The notes beneath the pieces are model-generated. The model did no database searches. It was not told the origin of the DNA and worked only from the letters and a program-made list of their open reading frames with translations. Below, in pieces: positions 23,027 through 35,100 of a DNA stretch of 64,000 nt. The position numbers and the translations under genes were made by a program. Source of the stretch: Labyrinthula sp. Ha (lineage: Eukaryota; Sar; Bigyra; Labyrinthulida; Labyrinthulaceae); NCBI GenBank assembly GCA_015227615.1, contig JAALGZ010000001.1:620001-684000 (forward strand). Direction: 5' to 3'. Each line of letters starts with the position of its first letter. Positions within the stretch are counted from its first letter, which is position 1.

Positions 23027-24010
23027 CTAACTCTTACTAGCAGATTTAAACAAGACATATTCTCTATCCTTTAAAGTCTCAAAACGAACTGTAAGGTAAA
23101 CAAAAAAAAATCCAACTGCACAAAGTCCATGCCAAGCTGCATGGAATTGGAATTTTGAGTTTCTATAGCAAGGTAAGTTAATAAATTGTTCTTGGAAAAA
23201 TACCGCTACACCAAAGGAAGCACTAACTGCAGAAAATACTCTTGAATCTAAACAAGTTTGTGTTTGAAAATATAAGATTTTATCTGTTTTGGTTTGTAAA
23301 ATATTAATCACCCTCTCATTCCTTACTACAAAATTAAGTAAGGCAAAGAAAAATATTCCTCCAACAATTCCACCTACAACCCCGGAAGCTCTTCCTCTTT
23401 GCACACCAATATCTGGATGATACACAATTAGCAAAATTATTCCAAAACATAAACATGTTGTAACTTTGAATAATAGATTAACAATTTTATTTTTTCGAAA
23501 CAGGAGCTGGAAGAAATAAATCAATAACAAAGTTACATAGCAAAACATAGCTGCCTGATCATGTTCGTGTGTTTTCCAATTTGGATGCGCATGAAATAAA
23601 AAAGAACCAACTCCAAGGTAAATTTGACCAAGTCCCATAAGTGTTCCATAAAACCATCCTTGAGTAATTTCATTTGAAACCAAATTCTCATCTTTCAAAA
23701 AGACATCCGTTATTTGCAGAGCAAGAGCAATGCCACCAGAGAAAAAAAAGCCAAAGTTACTAACAGAGTTAAATCTCTGACCCAATAAACCTTCTTCCTT
23801 TTTCTTTTCACAAAATATGTTCGTATCTCTGGATCCCCACTCCCCAGCCCAATTAAACTGAATTTCAGTATCCAGGTAAAGCAAAACACAAAAACAAGTT
23901 AAGCATATACCAGCCCAAGTTACACTTGCTATGATAAATACTTTTTGTGATACTGGAAATAAATATCCCTTTTCTCTTTGTGCAGGTACCTTTTCTACTT
24001 TTTCGTTCAT
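23027..24010 (-). CDS. Alkaline-ceramidase-like (CREST) membrane hydrolase, copy 2
   Basis: 327-aa paralogue of the protein at 15239-16219, with the same spans and site residues: FCEKKKEEGLLGQRFNSVSN, GSFLFHAHP, HEHDQAAM and FHAAWHGL. The open frame runs further upstream to a TTG at 24112, but the first ATG is at 24010 and gives MNEKVEK...YLFPVSQK, which aligns with MNEAVKVD...YLFPVSKK of copy 1, so I chose that start. The pair share most of their length, including LPCY/MPCY before SKFQFHAAWHG. Copy 2 lies downstream of the PA-TM-RING gene on the same strand, about 215 bp from that gene's stop. Role inferred from family: hydrolysis of a sphingolipid or related amide lipid in the endomembrane system. 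Confidence 0.82.
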   Translation of the reverse strand: MNEKVEKVPAQREKGYLFPVSQKVFIIASVTWAGICLTCFCVLLYLDTEIQFNWAGEWGSRDTNIFCEKKKEEGLLGQRFNSVSNFGFFFSGGIALALQITDVFLKDENLVSNEITQGWFYGTLMGLGQIYLGVGSFLFHAHPNWKTHEHDQAAMFCYVTLLLIYFFQLLFRKNKIVNLLFKVTTCLCFGIILLIVYHPDIGVQRGRASGVVGGIVGGIFFFALLNFVVRNERVINILQTKTDKILYFQTQTCLDSRVFSAVSASFGVAVFFQEQFINLPCYRNSKFQFHAAWHGLCAVGFFFVYLTVRFETLKDREYVLFKSASKS

Positions 24011-24225
24011 ATTGAGTTTGGTCTTTTTTGTGGGCAATGGACTGACTATATTTGTACCCGAAATTATTGTATCGCCATTTGTTTTACTTTTGGGTAATTT
24101 CTCAAATACCAATCGAAGAATATACAGAGTAAATAAGACATAAAAAAAAGTGTATGCAAGTTTAAAACATAAAACTCAAAATAAAAAGCTATCGGAGCGT
24201 TGTATAAATCATATCAGAAAGCACT

Positions 24226-25987
24226 TCAGGAGTTGTCATCAACCATCATGAATGTGAAGCTTAACAAAATAACCAAAAACATTCCAATGCTGAGTGCAAT
24301 AGAACCTCTCCTCTGCTCATCCTCGCTTTGTCTTTCTTCGCTTAGATCCATTAGTGGATCCTGTTCATCACTATTTATTTCCGATATAGATCTACTTTCA
24401 CCATTTTTAAATATAGATTGCTTGCAAATAGGACATAAACTGGATTTATTCGTAAGCCAGGGTTCTATACACTCCTTATGATAAATATGTTTGCAAGGAA
24501 GCACAGTTGCATAATCATCCAAATTAAACTCAGAGAGACAAATTACACAATTGTCACAGTCTATTATACTCTGGTTTTGTATACTCTCTTCAGCCTGTGA
24601 TCCAGAGTCAGAATCTGTTTCTACATCAGACAATGAATCTTTACTCTTTTGACTATTCTTCGAGGATTTAGAAGTATCAGAAAGTTCGGCTAAATCTTTA
24701 TCCAAATTTCGACTTAAACCAGCAGAGAATGACTGTGAAATAGCTGGTCGCTTAGATTTTGTAGGACTTCGCAGTTTCAACTCTGCTGAGAACGAAGTTG
24801 TTTTCAAGTGATTATCAATTTCTGCCTGACTAAGTTCAACTTTTTCGTCAAATTTTGGTAAATTACCTTCTTCAAGTAATCTTTCAGCCTCAATAGCCGC
24901 ATCACCTGGAGATCCTGCATCGGATTCAGTTTCTACATTTTGAAATTTCTTGCCGTGTTTTCTTCGTACTTTAGGAGCAGACTTTTTCTTTTTCAAATGT
25001 TTGTACTTTTTACAAGGTAAAGAACGAATTATATTACGTCTCTTATATCTTCTGTACCTTAATTTAACGAAATTCGTAACATAAGCAAATCCCATAAATG
25101 TCCATATAATAACAAAAACCTTGATTAGAAACACCATTGAATCCCACATCATAGGAAGAGCATCAGGACCAGAATTTGGCAAACTTCCAGTAGCATTTAA
25201 AACTACATAAATTGGGGATCCATCCTCCAAAAGTGATAGACTTCGAGGAGAAATATCTACGTCATAATCAGGCTCATCGCTAAGAACTTGCATTTCAACT
25301 TCATCTGACAATGATGCAGGTGGAATAAACTGAGAAAAAACAGGAGAAAAATATTCTTTCAACCTTCTTCCAAATCCATTTCCAAGTCCAGCATTCTGAG
25401 CAAGCTCAAGTAATTCATTCTCCCCTTCCACATTATACGTCTCCTTAATCGCTCTCCATGAATTATAAGAAATAAAAGCGGATGGAATTTTTATATTATG
25501 ACCATATCGGGAATCTTCAGCCATAACTATAACATCATCATTTCCAGTAGTTGGAAAAAAAGAATCGTGATTTGTATGCGCATCCTGACTCTGATATATT
25601 ATAGCTGCCACAGCACCAGCTCGTTCCGCAAAATACACTTTCTCCGCAAAGCTACATCCGCCACGTGGGATTAGAGCGATTGCACCATTAAAATCTACTT
25701 CTAGATTTTTAGCTTCTGAGGGATCGCAGAAAGTTGGGAATTGCGTCAGCGTTGTATCCTAAGAAATAAGAGGGGGAAAAAGGAGGTACAATTAAAAAAC
25801 CTTCGACAGATTTTATCTCGTTGTTGTCGTGTGAGTATCCAAAGTATTTTTCTTCTTTTACAGGTAGTTTTGGTCCAAACATCGCACCACGATGCTGGTA
25901 TACTTGACAACAAGGCTGCGTGATAACAAGCGAATTGTAAGAGTGGAGAGAATTGAGAAAAATAAAAAGGGAGTAAGGAATTTTCAT
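24226..25987 (-). CDS. PA-TM-RING E3 ubiquitin ligase-like membrane protein
   Basis: 576 aa from two exons (25790-25987 and 24226-25758). The N-terminus MKIPYSLFIFLNSLHSYNS looks like a signal peptide. A protease-associated domain follows (about residues 60-200), with FNGAIALIPRGGCSFAEKV, AGAVAAIIYQ and IPSAFISY. A membrane span lies near 272-295 (VFLIKVFVIIWTFMGFAYV), then a basic and serine-rich cytosolic linker. A RING-H2 finger near 472-515 reads CVICLSEF, PCKHIYHKECIEPWL and CPIC, with all eight zinc ligands. A second hydrophobic stretch ends the protein (SIGMFLVILLSFTFMMV), unlike classic RNF13/GRAIL proteins, which have a single span; RING could then be tethered at both sides. Family role: ubiquitination at endosomal or secretory membranes. 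Confidence 0.88.
25759..25789 (-). other. 31-nt intron of the PA-TM-RING gene
   Basis: Starts GTACCTCC and ends CTTAG, with a pyrimidine-rich middle. It joins VEGFLI to DTTLTQFPTFCDPSEA and shifts between the two open frames exactly as needed, restoring the protease-associated domain. Confidence 0.82.
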
Positions 25988-28900
25988 GATATTCCTGTCA
26001 ATTTGATGTTAAATTACTTATATTCTGTAAAATCTCCAAAGATTATATGTTATAATTTGCGATAAAAGGACTTTCTGTTTTCCTGTACTTGGGTTCGACT
26101 TGTTTGAATGTTTGCTTATTCCCTGGTGCGTTGCAATTTTTTCTGATTTTGGATCAGATTGCAGTTAATTTACAGATAGAAATTCTATGGCAGACTAGCA
26201 GTTATGTTTTTTTGAAGACAATATATAGGTGAAAGGAAAACAGATATTTTAAGAAAGAACTCATATATAGAAAATTTGCTACGTAGAAAAGTACTTTAAT
26301 TCTGTTTCTACTTATTTTTGGATTAACTGCAGTTGTGTCTTTCATCCTTCTTTAGATGAAACATTAACTATCAACAGTGTATACCCTCTAACTTTTGGGA
26401 ACTTTCTTATAGGAAGAGCAATGTTTCAATAGTTTGCTAAGGTCGAAAGTATTTGTAGCTTGTTTGAGTTTATTCTTTTGCATACAAATCTAATAAGTAG
26501 AGATAATCTTTCAAAATACCAATACAAGTTTCCACAGAGTTTGTTTCAAGTACCAATTTTCCCCTTACCTGGTTATATCTAACATCTTAGTAGCCACAGA
26601 AACAAAATATTTAAGCCCTTGATCCTATAACTTAAAAGCATGGTTTTGTCTAAATAGCTTCTCCAAACCCTGAGATTCCGAGAGAAGGATTACCAACCAA
26701 ACCTTTTTCTGGATATATATACCTTATGTAACATGTACTTCGACACGAACGAGTCACGAACTCAACCCTGCATCAATTCGAATAGAGCAGAGACTAATAT
26801 ACTACTTCCTTTAGTATTGTTGTGTCTTTTAATACATTCAAATTCGTGACCTTTTCCTAATCTACAACAATAATTCTCATTAATTTTTGGAAGTTTTCTC
26901 TTTAGTTGGGATACATTTCAACGTCGCCTCTAGACACCAGGACTCCCCAACCTGAACGCAATATCTGCTCCTCTGAATGAATCATTAGAGTTTAATTTTA
27001 CCGCAAAAGTTGTATCTATTTTTTTTTTTAGATTAATCGCCTGTAGATCGCTTCGGTAGCGCCAAGCATTGAATAACTGTACAGTAGTTGTTCTCTATTA
27101 GACTATTTCTTGCAATGCAAAATAGTAGTATGCTCTCAAGACCAACTAAGTACAAATAAACTAGTCTCTTAAATGAAAACCATAGCTGCATCTCTATTCT
27201 AGTATACAAAAATATAGGCAACAGATATAGTAGTAGTCATAAAGGCTTCATTTGATTTTCATGAGTTGTTCTATACATTGACCATAAATGTGCTGCTGCT
27301 ACCCATTGCTTTTTGCGATTGTATTGTGCACTGCATATGGGAGCGTTGGAGATGCAATCTTTTGAATAAACATCATCTCAAAGCAAACTTGCTTTGTTTG
27401 TCTGCTATTATTTGACTAGTAATCGTTGGTAACATGACGTACCAAAAGATATTTCATGGTATTCAATCCAATTAGCAGAGAATATTACTTTAGTTGATAG
27501 GCTATGCTTATTAATCAAAGGAAATAGACTCGTATATGAATACTATGACCAAATTAATAGCAAGAGTTAGACCAGTGTAGCTATGCATAGTGATAGAAAG
27601 AGCAAAAAACTCTAAATAATTTTCTTTTAATTACGAATATCAATAACGCCTCGGAACATATGAATCTGAAAAAACTAACTGATAAATTTTTGTTTCTTTG
27701 CTGTATCCTTTGAAAAATTTTCATGAATAGATTTTATAGCCCAAATGATTCCCTTCCCGAAATCTTCCTGCACCAGGAGACCATGTTTTATCTGCTTCTC
27801 CTTTTGCAAGAAAAAACACAAATTTTGTTTTGGTGGTATGGCAAATGTATTCAAGGTTGGTCTTTAATAATCCAAAAAACTTAGACCTATTTGCTAAAAC
27901 ATAAAATACCAATTTCTCATTGCTTATCAAAACAAAAAATAGGGAACAAATCACTATTGGCAAATTCCTTAAGGAGGAATATGTTATTAAACCAACTGTT
28001 CTTGTAATAATTCAAAGTAACAATTATAGCTGAGCTAAACATCCAATAACTTTAAATGAAATTTTGGAAAGTTAAAATTCTTAAGTATTGAAATAACATC
28101 GTGAGGAAGTAGACGCAGATCCTAATGTTTGGCTAAGGGGTAGAATCTAATAAAAATGGCATTAAAAACATAAAATAAAGTTACTTCATAACTTATTGTG
28201 AAAAACTAGGTATTGTGTTGAATGATTTTTTATTCGAAAGAGTTAAATGGTCAAGTCAATTTCTCACATCTAACGAAAGCTATAAATTCTTCTTCTAACT
28301 ATTGGAAATAGACAAGAGTAGTATAGATATGAAGTAAGGGCAACTAAGGGCTTTTCCACTAATTATTGCCAAGCCTTAAAACATTTTACAACTAGAAAAT
28401 ATATGGAATGATCCATAAGGACATATGTTTCCCTTAGCTCAGATCTCCGATCCTGGATACTTTTTTAATAATAGTTCTTTAAACGCATTCAATTAGAATA
28501 AGGTTTTACCAGAATTCTAAAGAGGCCTGGAAATCTCTGATTGAAGGAAATTAATGATTTCTTGTGTTTTTGGGTTTTTATTACCGCATAATGCACTCCT
28601 CACGGTAGCAATTACCTGGACAAATGCAATTTAGTTCCCATGAAAAACATTTTTTCTAACGAAGCTCGCCCCAACAAAGTGTTTAAATTATTATTTTCTT
28701 TTTACACAGAAAATTTTCCTCGAAAAAATGGGAAAATTTTGGTTTTGGCTCAGGTAAATAGCAGCCTGGTGTAATGAATAATGTATAAGCTCTTTCGTTA
28801 ACTAGAGAAAACCTTTAACAATGTCAGTAGGAGCTGAGTCGGCCTTGGTGTAGGGATAAAATTCACCTGATAATAATATCCCCGTATGAATACCATTGTC

Positions 28901-29781
28901 ACTACAAGAACTGGTTACATATATTGTTTATAGTTGGGGACTTTGCAATAATTTTTTCGTATAAAATCTTAATTCTTAGAGCAGATATATTGTTGCGGTA
29001 GTTCTTACCTCTCTGGGCCTAGGAGTGTTCGTTGGACAGTGAGGGGTGTCTGAGCATTGCATCCATGAAATGAGTAGACATTGGATTGCAGATAGTCAAA
29101 GAACTATGTGGTGGAGCTATGGCACATATATAGTCTTCTCTGGGGTTAATTTTAAAGAGTTGTTGGTGGAGTTGAACTGTATGTGTAAATGCTTGGGTTG
29201 TTTCTTCCGGATAGAGTTCCGTACTAGACCTCGAGCTTTAAGCTTAAAGGAGAGTAAACAAAATCAAGGCTCCCCTTGTTATTTTGCCTACATCTGAGGA
29301 TTATGGGAAATCTCCCTGGGGTAGAGCATCTCTTGTTAGTTTTCAAAGCATTCAGCTTCAGCACAACCAACTTCTTGCACTGCATGGACGTGGATAATGG
29401 TACCATCAGCTCATTTCTGAACTTTATAAGTGCTTAAGTTTGACATTGGATAACATTTAACGCAAGAGCTTCAGTTTTATCGAAATCCTTTATCTTTTCC
29501 TTAAGTAATAGTTAGTTTAGAACTATCTATCCTCAAGAAAGTTGTTTCATCTCAAAGTTGCCCAAAAAATGTACTCTAACGGCTATATTCCCGAGAGCGG
29601 AGAAAAACAACATCTCTCCGAAAACTACCGGGAATTCGGTGAGAAACGATCAAACACCGAAAGAGTTTCCTGCAAGTAAACCACCATTGCCCACTTTTCT
29701 TCCTCTCAATGCTTATAAAATTCCGAAATAAATTTAATTAAAAACAAAAATAACTCTAGAAAATAAAATACAAAGTTCAAT
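25988..29781. other. AT-rich gene desert
   Basis: 3.8 kb without a supported gene; the short frames at 27033-27221, 27721-27963 and 29046-29297 have no recognisable motif. The last 200 bp before the old yellow enzyme contain an ACCG...CGGT inverted repeat and two CCGAAA boxes in the stretch 29,615-29,665, a plausible but unproven promoter element. Confidence 0.5.
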
Positions 29782-31032
29782 ATGCAGAAAATAAAAAACT
29801 ATTTTACTTCAAAGCGAAACCTTGGAAAGAAAACAGAATCAAAGCCAGTTGCACAGAAGAAAGAAGATCTACCAGCAGCAGATGCCGAGACCAAGCGATC
29901 ACTGACAGAACCATTTACATCTACTCAATTTGGTAAGATGAACAATAGGGTTGCATTGGCGGCAATGACAAGAGCTAGAGCAACGAAGGAAGGTGTTGTT
30001 GGAGCACATCATGCTGAGTATTACTCCCAAAGAGCTTCTGGTGCAGTTTTAATAACCGAGGGAGTTTTTATCTCTGACGCTGCTAAGGGTTGGTGGTGTG
30101 CACCTGGGATTTATACCGAAGAGCAGATTGGTGCTTGGAAAGCAGTCACTGATGCAGTACATAAAGAAAATGCAGATACTACATTTTTGCTTCAGCTTTG
30201 GCATGTAGGTCGATCAAGTCACAGTGATTATCAACCAGATGGACAACCTCCTTATTCAGCAAGCGATGTTAAACATGGAGGAGGTGAAATCCACGTTCCA
30301 GGATGGGAAAAGAAAGAATATGAGGTTCCAAGACCAATGACAGAGGAAGTGATCAAAGCTACTGTAGAAGACTATGGAAAAGCAGCAAAGGCGGCGAAGG
30401 AAGTTGGTTTTGATGGAGTTGAAATTCATGCGGCAAATGGATATATAATTGACCAATTCCTTCAGAGTAGAACTAATAAGAGAACTGATGAATATGGCGG
30501 ATCGGTTGAGAACAGACTTAAATTCTTGAAGCTTGTCGTGGAGAGAGTTGCGAAAGAATGGGATCTATCCAAGGTTGCTGTTAAATTAGGACCAAACGGG
30601 AACTATAATGATATGGGATCAGAAGATAATTTAGAGCAGTTTGATGCTGCTGTAAAGTATCTTGCAGAACAGAAAGTTGGTATTATTGAAATGGTTGATG
30701 GTTTGGCATTTGGTTTTCATGAACTAACAGAGCAGTATAAATTAGAGCGAGCTAAAAATATTATTAATGATGTACAAAAAGATTTACCAGCTGGAGAGAG
30801 AACACTATTAATGGGTAACTGTGGTTACACCAAGGAAACTGCTGAAGAAGCCATTGAAGCAGGACATGCGGATATGATCTCTTTTGGAAGACCATACATT
30901 ACTAACCCAGATCTAGTTGAGAGATTCAAAGGTGGAATTGAACTTGCAACAAAAGATGGATACGATCATCTTTACACGCCAAATACTCCTGATCCTAGTG
31001 TAGGATACACTGATTTTCCAAAAGCATCTTAA
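29782..31032 (+). CDS. Old yellow enzyme family NAD(P)H:flavin oxidoreductase
   Basis: 416-aa FMN-dependent ene-reductase of the old yellow enzyme/OPDA reductase family, which reduces activated C=C bonds with NADPH. The TIM-barrel signatures are in order: NNRVALAAMTRARA (FMN phosphate end), GAVLITEGVFIS, LQLWHVGRSSH, then EIHAANGYIIDQFLQ near residue 213, whose H and N orient the substrate carbonyl and whose following Y is the proton donor. TDEYGGSVENR, then LLMGNCGYT and DMISFGRPYITNPDL, close the barrel. A lysine-rich extension of about 45 residues precedes the barrel; it is too charged for a clear signal peptide but could be a targeting or disordered tail. Start is the first ATG. The stop lies 9 bp from the convergent K/R/S-rich gene. 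Confidence 0.93.
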   Translation: MQKIKNYFTSKRNLGKKTESKPVAQKKEDLPAADAETKRSLTEPFTSTQFGKMNNRVALAAMTRARATKEGVVGAHHAEYYSQRASGAVLITEGVFISDAAKGWWCAPGIYTEEQIGAWKAVTDAVHKENADTTFLLQLWHVGRSSHSDYQPDGQPPYSASDVKHGGGEIHVPGWEKKEYEVPRPMTEEVIKATVEDYGKAAKAAKEVGFDGVEIHAANGYIIDQFLQSRTNKRTDEYGGSVENRLKFLKLVVERVAKEWDLSKVAVKLGPNGNYNDMGSEDNLEQFDAAVKYLAEQKVGIIEMVDGLAFGFHELTEQYKLERAKNIINDVQKDLPAGERTLLMGNCGYTKETAEEAIEAGHADMISFGRPYITNPDLVERFKGGIELATKDGYDHLYTPNTPDPSVGYTDFPKAS

Positions 31033-31041
31033 TCATGGTTG

Positions 31042-32082
31042 TTAGAATTGGGACAAGTAAGTGTTAATTGATTTTACTGCCATGTCCACTTCTTGTTTGA
31101 GCAAACTTCTTCTTTGTTGAATCAATATGAATTCTTCTTTAGAACAAGACGAAAAATGCTTGTGTCTGTTGGCTTTGCTGTAATCAAAGTCAAATCTCTC
31201 TAACATCAAAGGTTTGTTTTCAGAAACATGACAAAGTGGCTTATCCGTGCCTTTTCGTTTTTCTTTGGCGTTTATTTTTGGCTTCGTATCTGCTTTGTAT
31301 TCATTCCACCCAGAAACTTTTCCTCCATCCTTTTCATCACTTTTTCTCTTAACTTTCTTAATCTCTTCTGAAGGTTTCTCTTCTTCAAGTTTTCGTTTTG
31401 ACTCACGTTTCTTATCTTCTCTTTTCCTATCACGTTTATGTTGTGCTTCCCTTGGCTTAACCTTCGACGATAATTCTTCTTTTGTTCTTTTTGACTCATG
31501 AATTTCCGTATATCTTATTGCTTCTATCTTTTTACTTCGCTTTTTAATGTCGTGCTCAATATTTTTCTCCTTTGGGTTAGTTTCATCTCTTCTCCTAGAG
31601 CTCTCCCGTTTTTTGGTGCTCAAATGTTCTTTCCTTGAATTTTCAGCAAAATTTGATTTACTCTTTTTTCGAGAATAATCTCTTGACACAGCAGTCCTCC
31701 CTCTAGGATCTCTTTCCCTCTTTGCACCACTTTTTCTCTCAGCACCGTCTTTTTCACTTTTAGAGCGACCTGTTCTAGTTCGCTCACTATTTATCCTAAT
31801 GGAGCTATTTGATATTTTTTCATCACGTCTATTGCTTTTGGAATAACTTTCACGGTGGCTACTGCCTCTTCTCTCTCCTCTCTCTCTTGTGAGGTTTTCT
31901 TTGCTGTCGTCAATTCTTCGCCTTTTTGGAGTATATTTCTCTGATTCTCTACTATTATACTTTCCATCACCTCGTGGTACCCTATCAACATTTCTTTTTT
32001 GAAATTGCTTATCTCTTGGTTTCTCTAACTTCCTAATTGATGAAGATCTTTTTGCATCGTGTTTTTCTCTTCCTTCACTCAT
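31042..32082 (-). CDS. Lysine/arginine/serine-rich protein, unrecognised
   Basis: 346 aa from the ATG at 32080-32082 (the frame extends three codons further to a TTG). About the first 260 residues are almost wholly charged, with many RS, SR, KRE and ERR pairs and no predicted fold, as in RS-rich nuclear or splicing-associated proteins. The last 70 residues are more ordered: KPLMLERFDFDYSKANRHKH, then CSKEEFILIQQRRSLLKQEV and a helix to the end. That tail is the part to search with. Function is not known; a nuclear RNA-related role is only an inference from composition. It converges on the old yellow enzyme gene (9 bp apart). A LINE has inserted about 50 bp upstream of its start, separating it from Pumilio. 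Confidence 0.65.
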   Translation of the reverse strand: MSEGREKHDAKRSSSIRKLEKPRDKQFQKRNVDRVPRGDGKYNSRESEKYTPKRRRIDDSKENLTRERGERRGSSHRESYSKSNRRDEKISNSSIRINSERTRTGRSKSEKDGAERKSGAKRERDPRGRTAVSRDYSRKKSKSNFAENSRKEHLSTKKRESSRRRDETNPKEKNIEHDIKKRSKKIEAIRYTEIHESKRTKEELSSKVKPREAQHKRDRKREDKKRESKRKLEEEKPSEEIKKVKRKSDEKDGGKVSGWNEYKADTKPKINAKEKRKGTDKPLCHVSENKPLMLERFDFDYSKANRHKHFSSCSKEEFILIQQRRSLLKQEVDMAVKSINTYLSQF

Positions 32083-32121
32083 TGAACACAATGTCTAAAT
32101 AAGACATTTCTAAAACGACAA

Positions 32122-32134
32122 AAAAACGAGATTA
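32122..32134. repeat. Left target-site duplication of LINE copy 1
   Basis: AAAAACGAGATTA, identical to 36388-36400. A perfect 13-bp duplication flanking the element. Confidence 0.88.
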
Positions 32135-32175
32135 AATTTTGGGCTTGTGAAAACAACGTCAAGGACGAAGCAAAA

Positions 32176-35100
32176 ATGCAATGTTTTCAGAGTAGCGACC
32201 TGTCTACTCCTTCGAGAGAAGTCCCAGGGATAGCGAGCCGACTGAAGCGCTTTCCCAAGTTGGTGAGCGTGAATGTTGGTGGTCTAACTGCCTTTAAGTG
32301 CAGCTACGTACAACAACTTACCAAAGAAACTGAAATTTTAATGTTACAGGAACTGCACAAGCAGGGAATGCAACGCCTACAGCGAATGGTGAACGTTAGC
32401 TCGGCTTCAGGAAGGTGGTTTTTCTCAAAACTGCCTGAAAAAGCGGCGGGCGTAGCGACTTTCCTGTGTAACGAGCTTGCTAGTCAAGTAACGGACACAG
32501 ACGGAAGAAGCGACAGGATCCTGAAGCTGGTTGTCAAACTAGGTGGAAAAAGAAGTCTCGTTTTGGTTAACACTTACGCGCCACACTGCGGTCACGGCCA
32601 AGAAACTTACAAGATGTACCTGAAGGAGCTCAAGTCAAAGCTGAATGGAGTTAACAAGAGAAGGTTGGTTCTCATTTGTGGTGATTTCAATGCTCAAGTT
32701 TCAAGAAAGGAATTAAATGTAGAAGGTAAACTAGGACTCTCTCATCGTACGAATTCTAATGGTAAACTCTTGGTGGAGTTCTTGAAAGAAAAAGAGCTAA
32801 CAATCTGTAACCATATAGCTGTTACAGGCAAAAAAGGATCTAGGAAACATGCTACATTCATGGCAAGGTCAAATAGTGGGGGGCCATCTGAAATTGACTA
32901 TGTAATCACGAACCATGTACCTGCAATAACTGGCTTCAAAATATCCTCAACCATAGCATACAACCTGTGGATGAAGAAAAACTTCGACCATCTTGCTCTT
33001 ACAGTAAGAGTGAACATACATCCGAAACATACACCGGGGAAGAGAACCAGATCTCAGCTTGACTACAGTACACTAAGGTCCAACGCAGCACTACAGGAAA
33101 AGATAAACAGCGAACTCAAAGAGGTACTTGAACTAAACGACGCACTCACAGACACCTACCTTACACTAACCCACTCAATCCCATCCATCATGAAGAAACA
33201 TCTCCCAGAAGTCAAGTACAACCTTCCTGAACACCAAAACTCGGAACAAACCATTTCTTTGATGCGGTACAAACGAGCCAACTGGAACAACCTGAATTCT
33301 GAGGAGAAGAAAAGAATTACAAACGAAGTAAAAACATCAGCTAAGGAAGACTACAGCAACTGGTTGGAGAGAATAGCGTCTGAAATAGAAACTGCATTTC
33401 AAAGCAACAATACGAGAACTGGGTACCAACTGATAAAGAAGGTAAAACCAGTCCGTAAACAGTTCGGTAAAATAACCAAGAATACAGCTGGGAAGTTGGT
33501 GGGAACCGCAGGTCGTATCCAGATACTAAAAGAATATTTAGAGAAACAACAAAACCTACCACTTCCAACGAACTTGTTGACGGAAAACCAAATACGACAT
33601 TACCAAACTCCAATACTTGCACCGGCTCCTTCGAACAGCATAAACATACATCCTCCAAAGGCAGAAGAGATCAAAGAATGCATCAAAACCCTAAAAAATA
33701 ACAAAGCTCCAGGACCAGATAACATAAGAAACGAAGTCCTAAAGCACGTTGAAATAGTTCAAAGTCATGCTGTTAGAGAAATCCAATCTTTCTTTAGGCT
33801 AGATGCATTCAAGTCTAAAAAGATGAGGAAAATCTGCAGAGGCAAAGTAGTGTATCTATACAAGCAGAAAGGAAGTAAAAATGATCCCTCCAATTATAGA
33901 CCAATCTCACTATTGAACACTCACTTCAAACTCCTCACAAAAATCATCAATAACAGAATAGCACCAATACTAAATAAACTCCCATATTACCAAGCAGGAT
34001 TCAGAAGCAACCGCTCAACGATACAGAAAATTGAAGCACTTGATACAATCATAAAGGAAACTCTGAAACAGAAAATATATCTTCGAATTCTTTTCATAGA
34101 CTTTGCGAAAGCTTTTGATAGTATTTCGCATAAATTCATGAAGCTAGCTCTAGAAGAACATCATGTACCAAAAAAGCTCATCAAACTTATCACCATCCTT
34201 TACGACAAGACCAAAGTTTTCGTTTCAGACAGCGGAGAAAAAAGTAGTTTAGTAAACATAAAAAAAGGTGTGCTTCAAGAAGATAGTTTATCTCCAAGCA
34301 TCTTTATCCTCTGTCTTCACTCTATAATGAAGAGAATAAAAAATAATACCTTACAAGGAACCAGCTTACACAACCAAACCTTCAGATACTTTGCTTTTGC
34401 AGACGACTTGGTAATACTAACAAGGAACGACGAAGAAATAATCAGCTTTGTAACGCAACTGCAAAACCTTCAACAACTCACAGGCCTAAAAATTAATGTT
34501 AGCAAGACAAAAGTTATGCTCACAAACGAAGGCTACAGTTTGGTTGACAAAATCCCAGACGTAGATATAAATAGAATATTGACCAACTTTCACTGCGAAC
34601 GTTGCGATAGATACTTTCACTCGGAAATGTCACTAAGGTGTCACAAAAGCTCGAGGTTTTGTGATGGAATACACAACAGAAGCAGAGCTGGGACTTTAGC
34701 TGTTACTGACAGTAGAACGATCATACACGACAAAATCCAACCCAAAACAAGCAACGTTGAAGTAGCAGCAGAAACAATTGAAGCCGTGACAAAGTACAAA
34801 TATCTTGGAGCTATCTTTGACCCACAAGGTATTAATGCTGATGCTATTTCCAAGAAATTAAATGAAGCACACAGTCATATTAACAGGTTCAGAGACATAT
34901 TATCTTCCTCAAACATCCAAAAGAAAACAAGAATCAATCTGGCAAGAGCACTAGTAATAGCTCCAGCCATATACAATGTAGAGAACTGGCCATCCAACGT
35001 GAAGATAACAAAAGCCTTAACAAAGATATCAAGAAGGCTGAAGAGAACCATAGACAGGATTGACAGCTTTGACTTTCAACTAGAAGAGGATGACTTGGAC

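Noticed and set aside
24011-24112. N-terminal extension of the second CREST hydrolase.
   Set aside because: It would start at TTG. The first ATG (24010) aligns with the start of the paralogue.
27721-27963. 80-codon minus-strand frame.
   Set aside because: No family motif and isolated in a desert.
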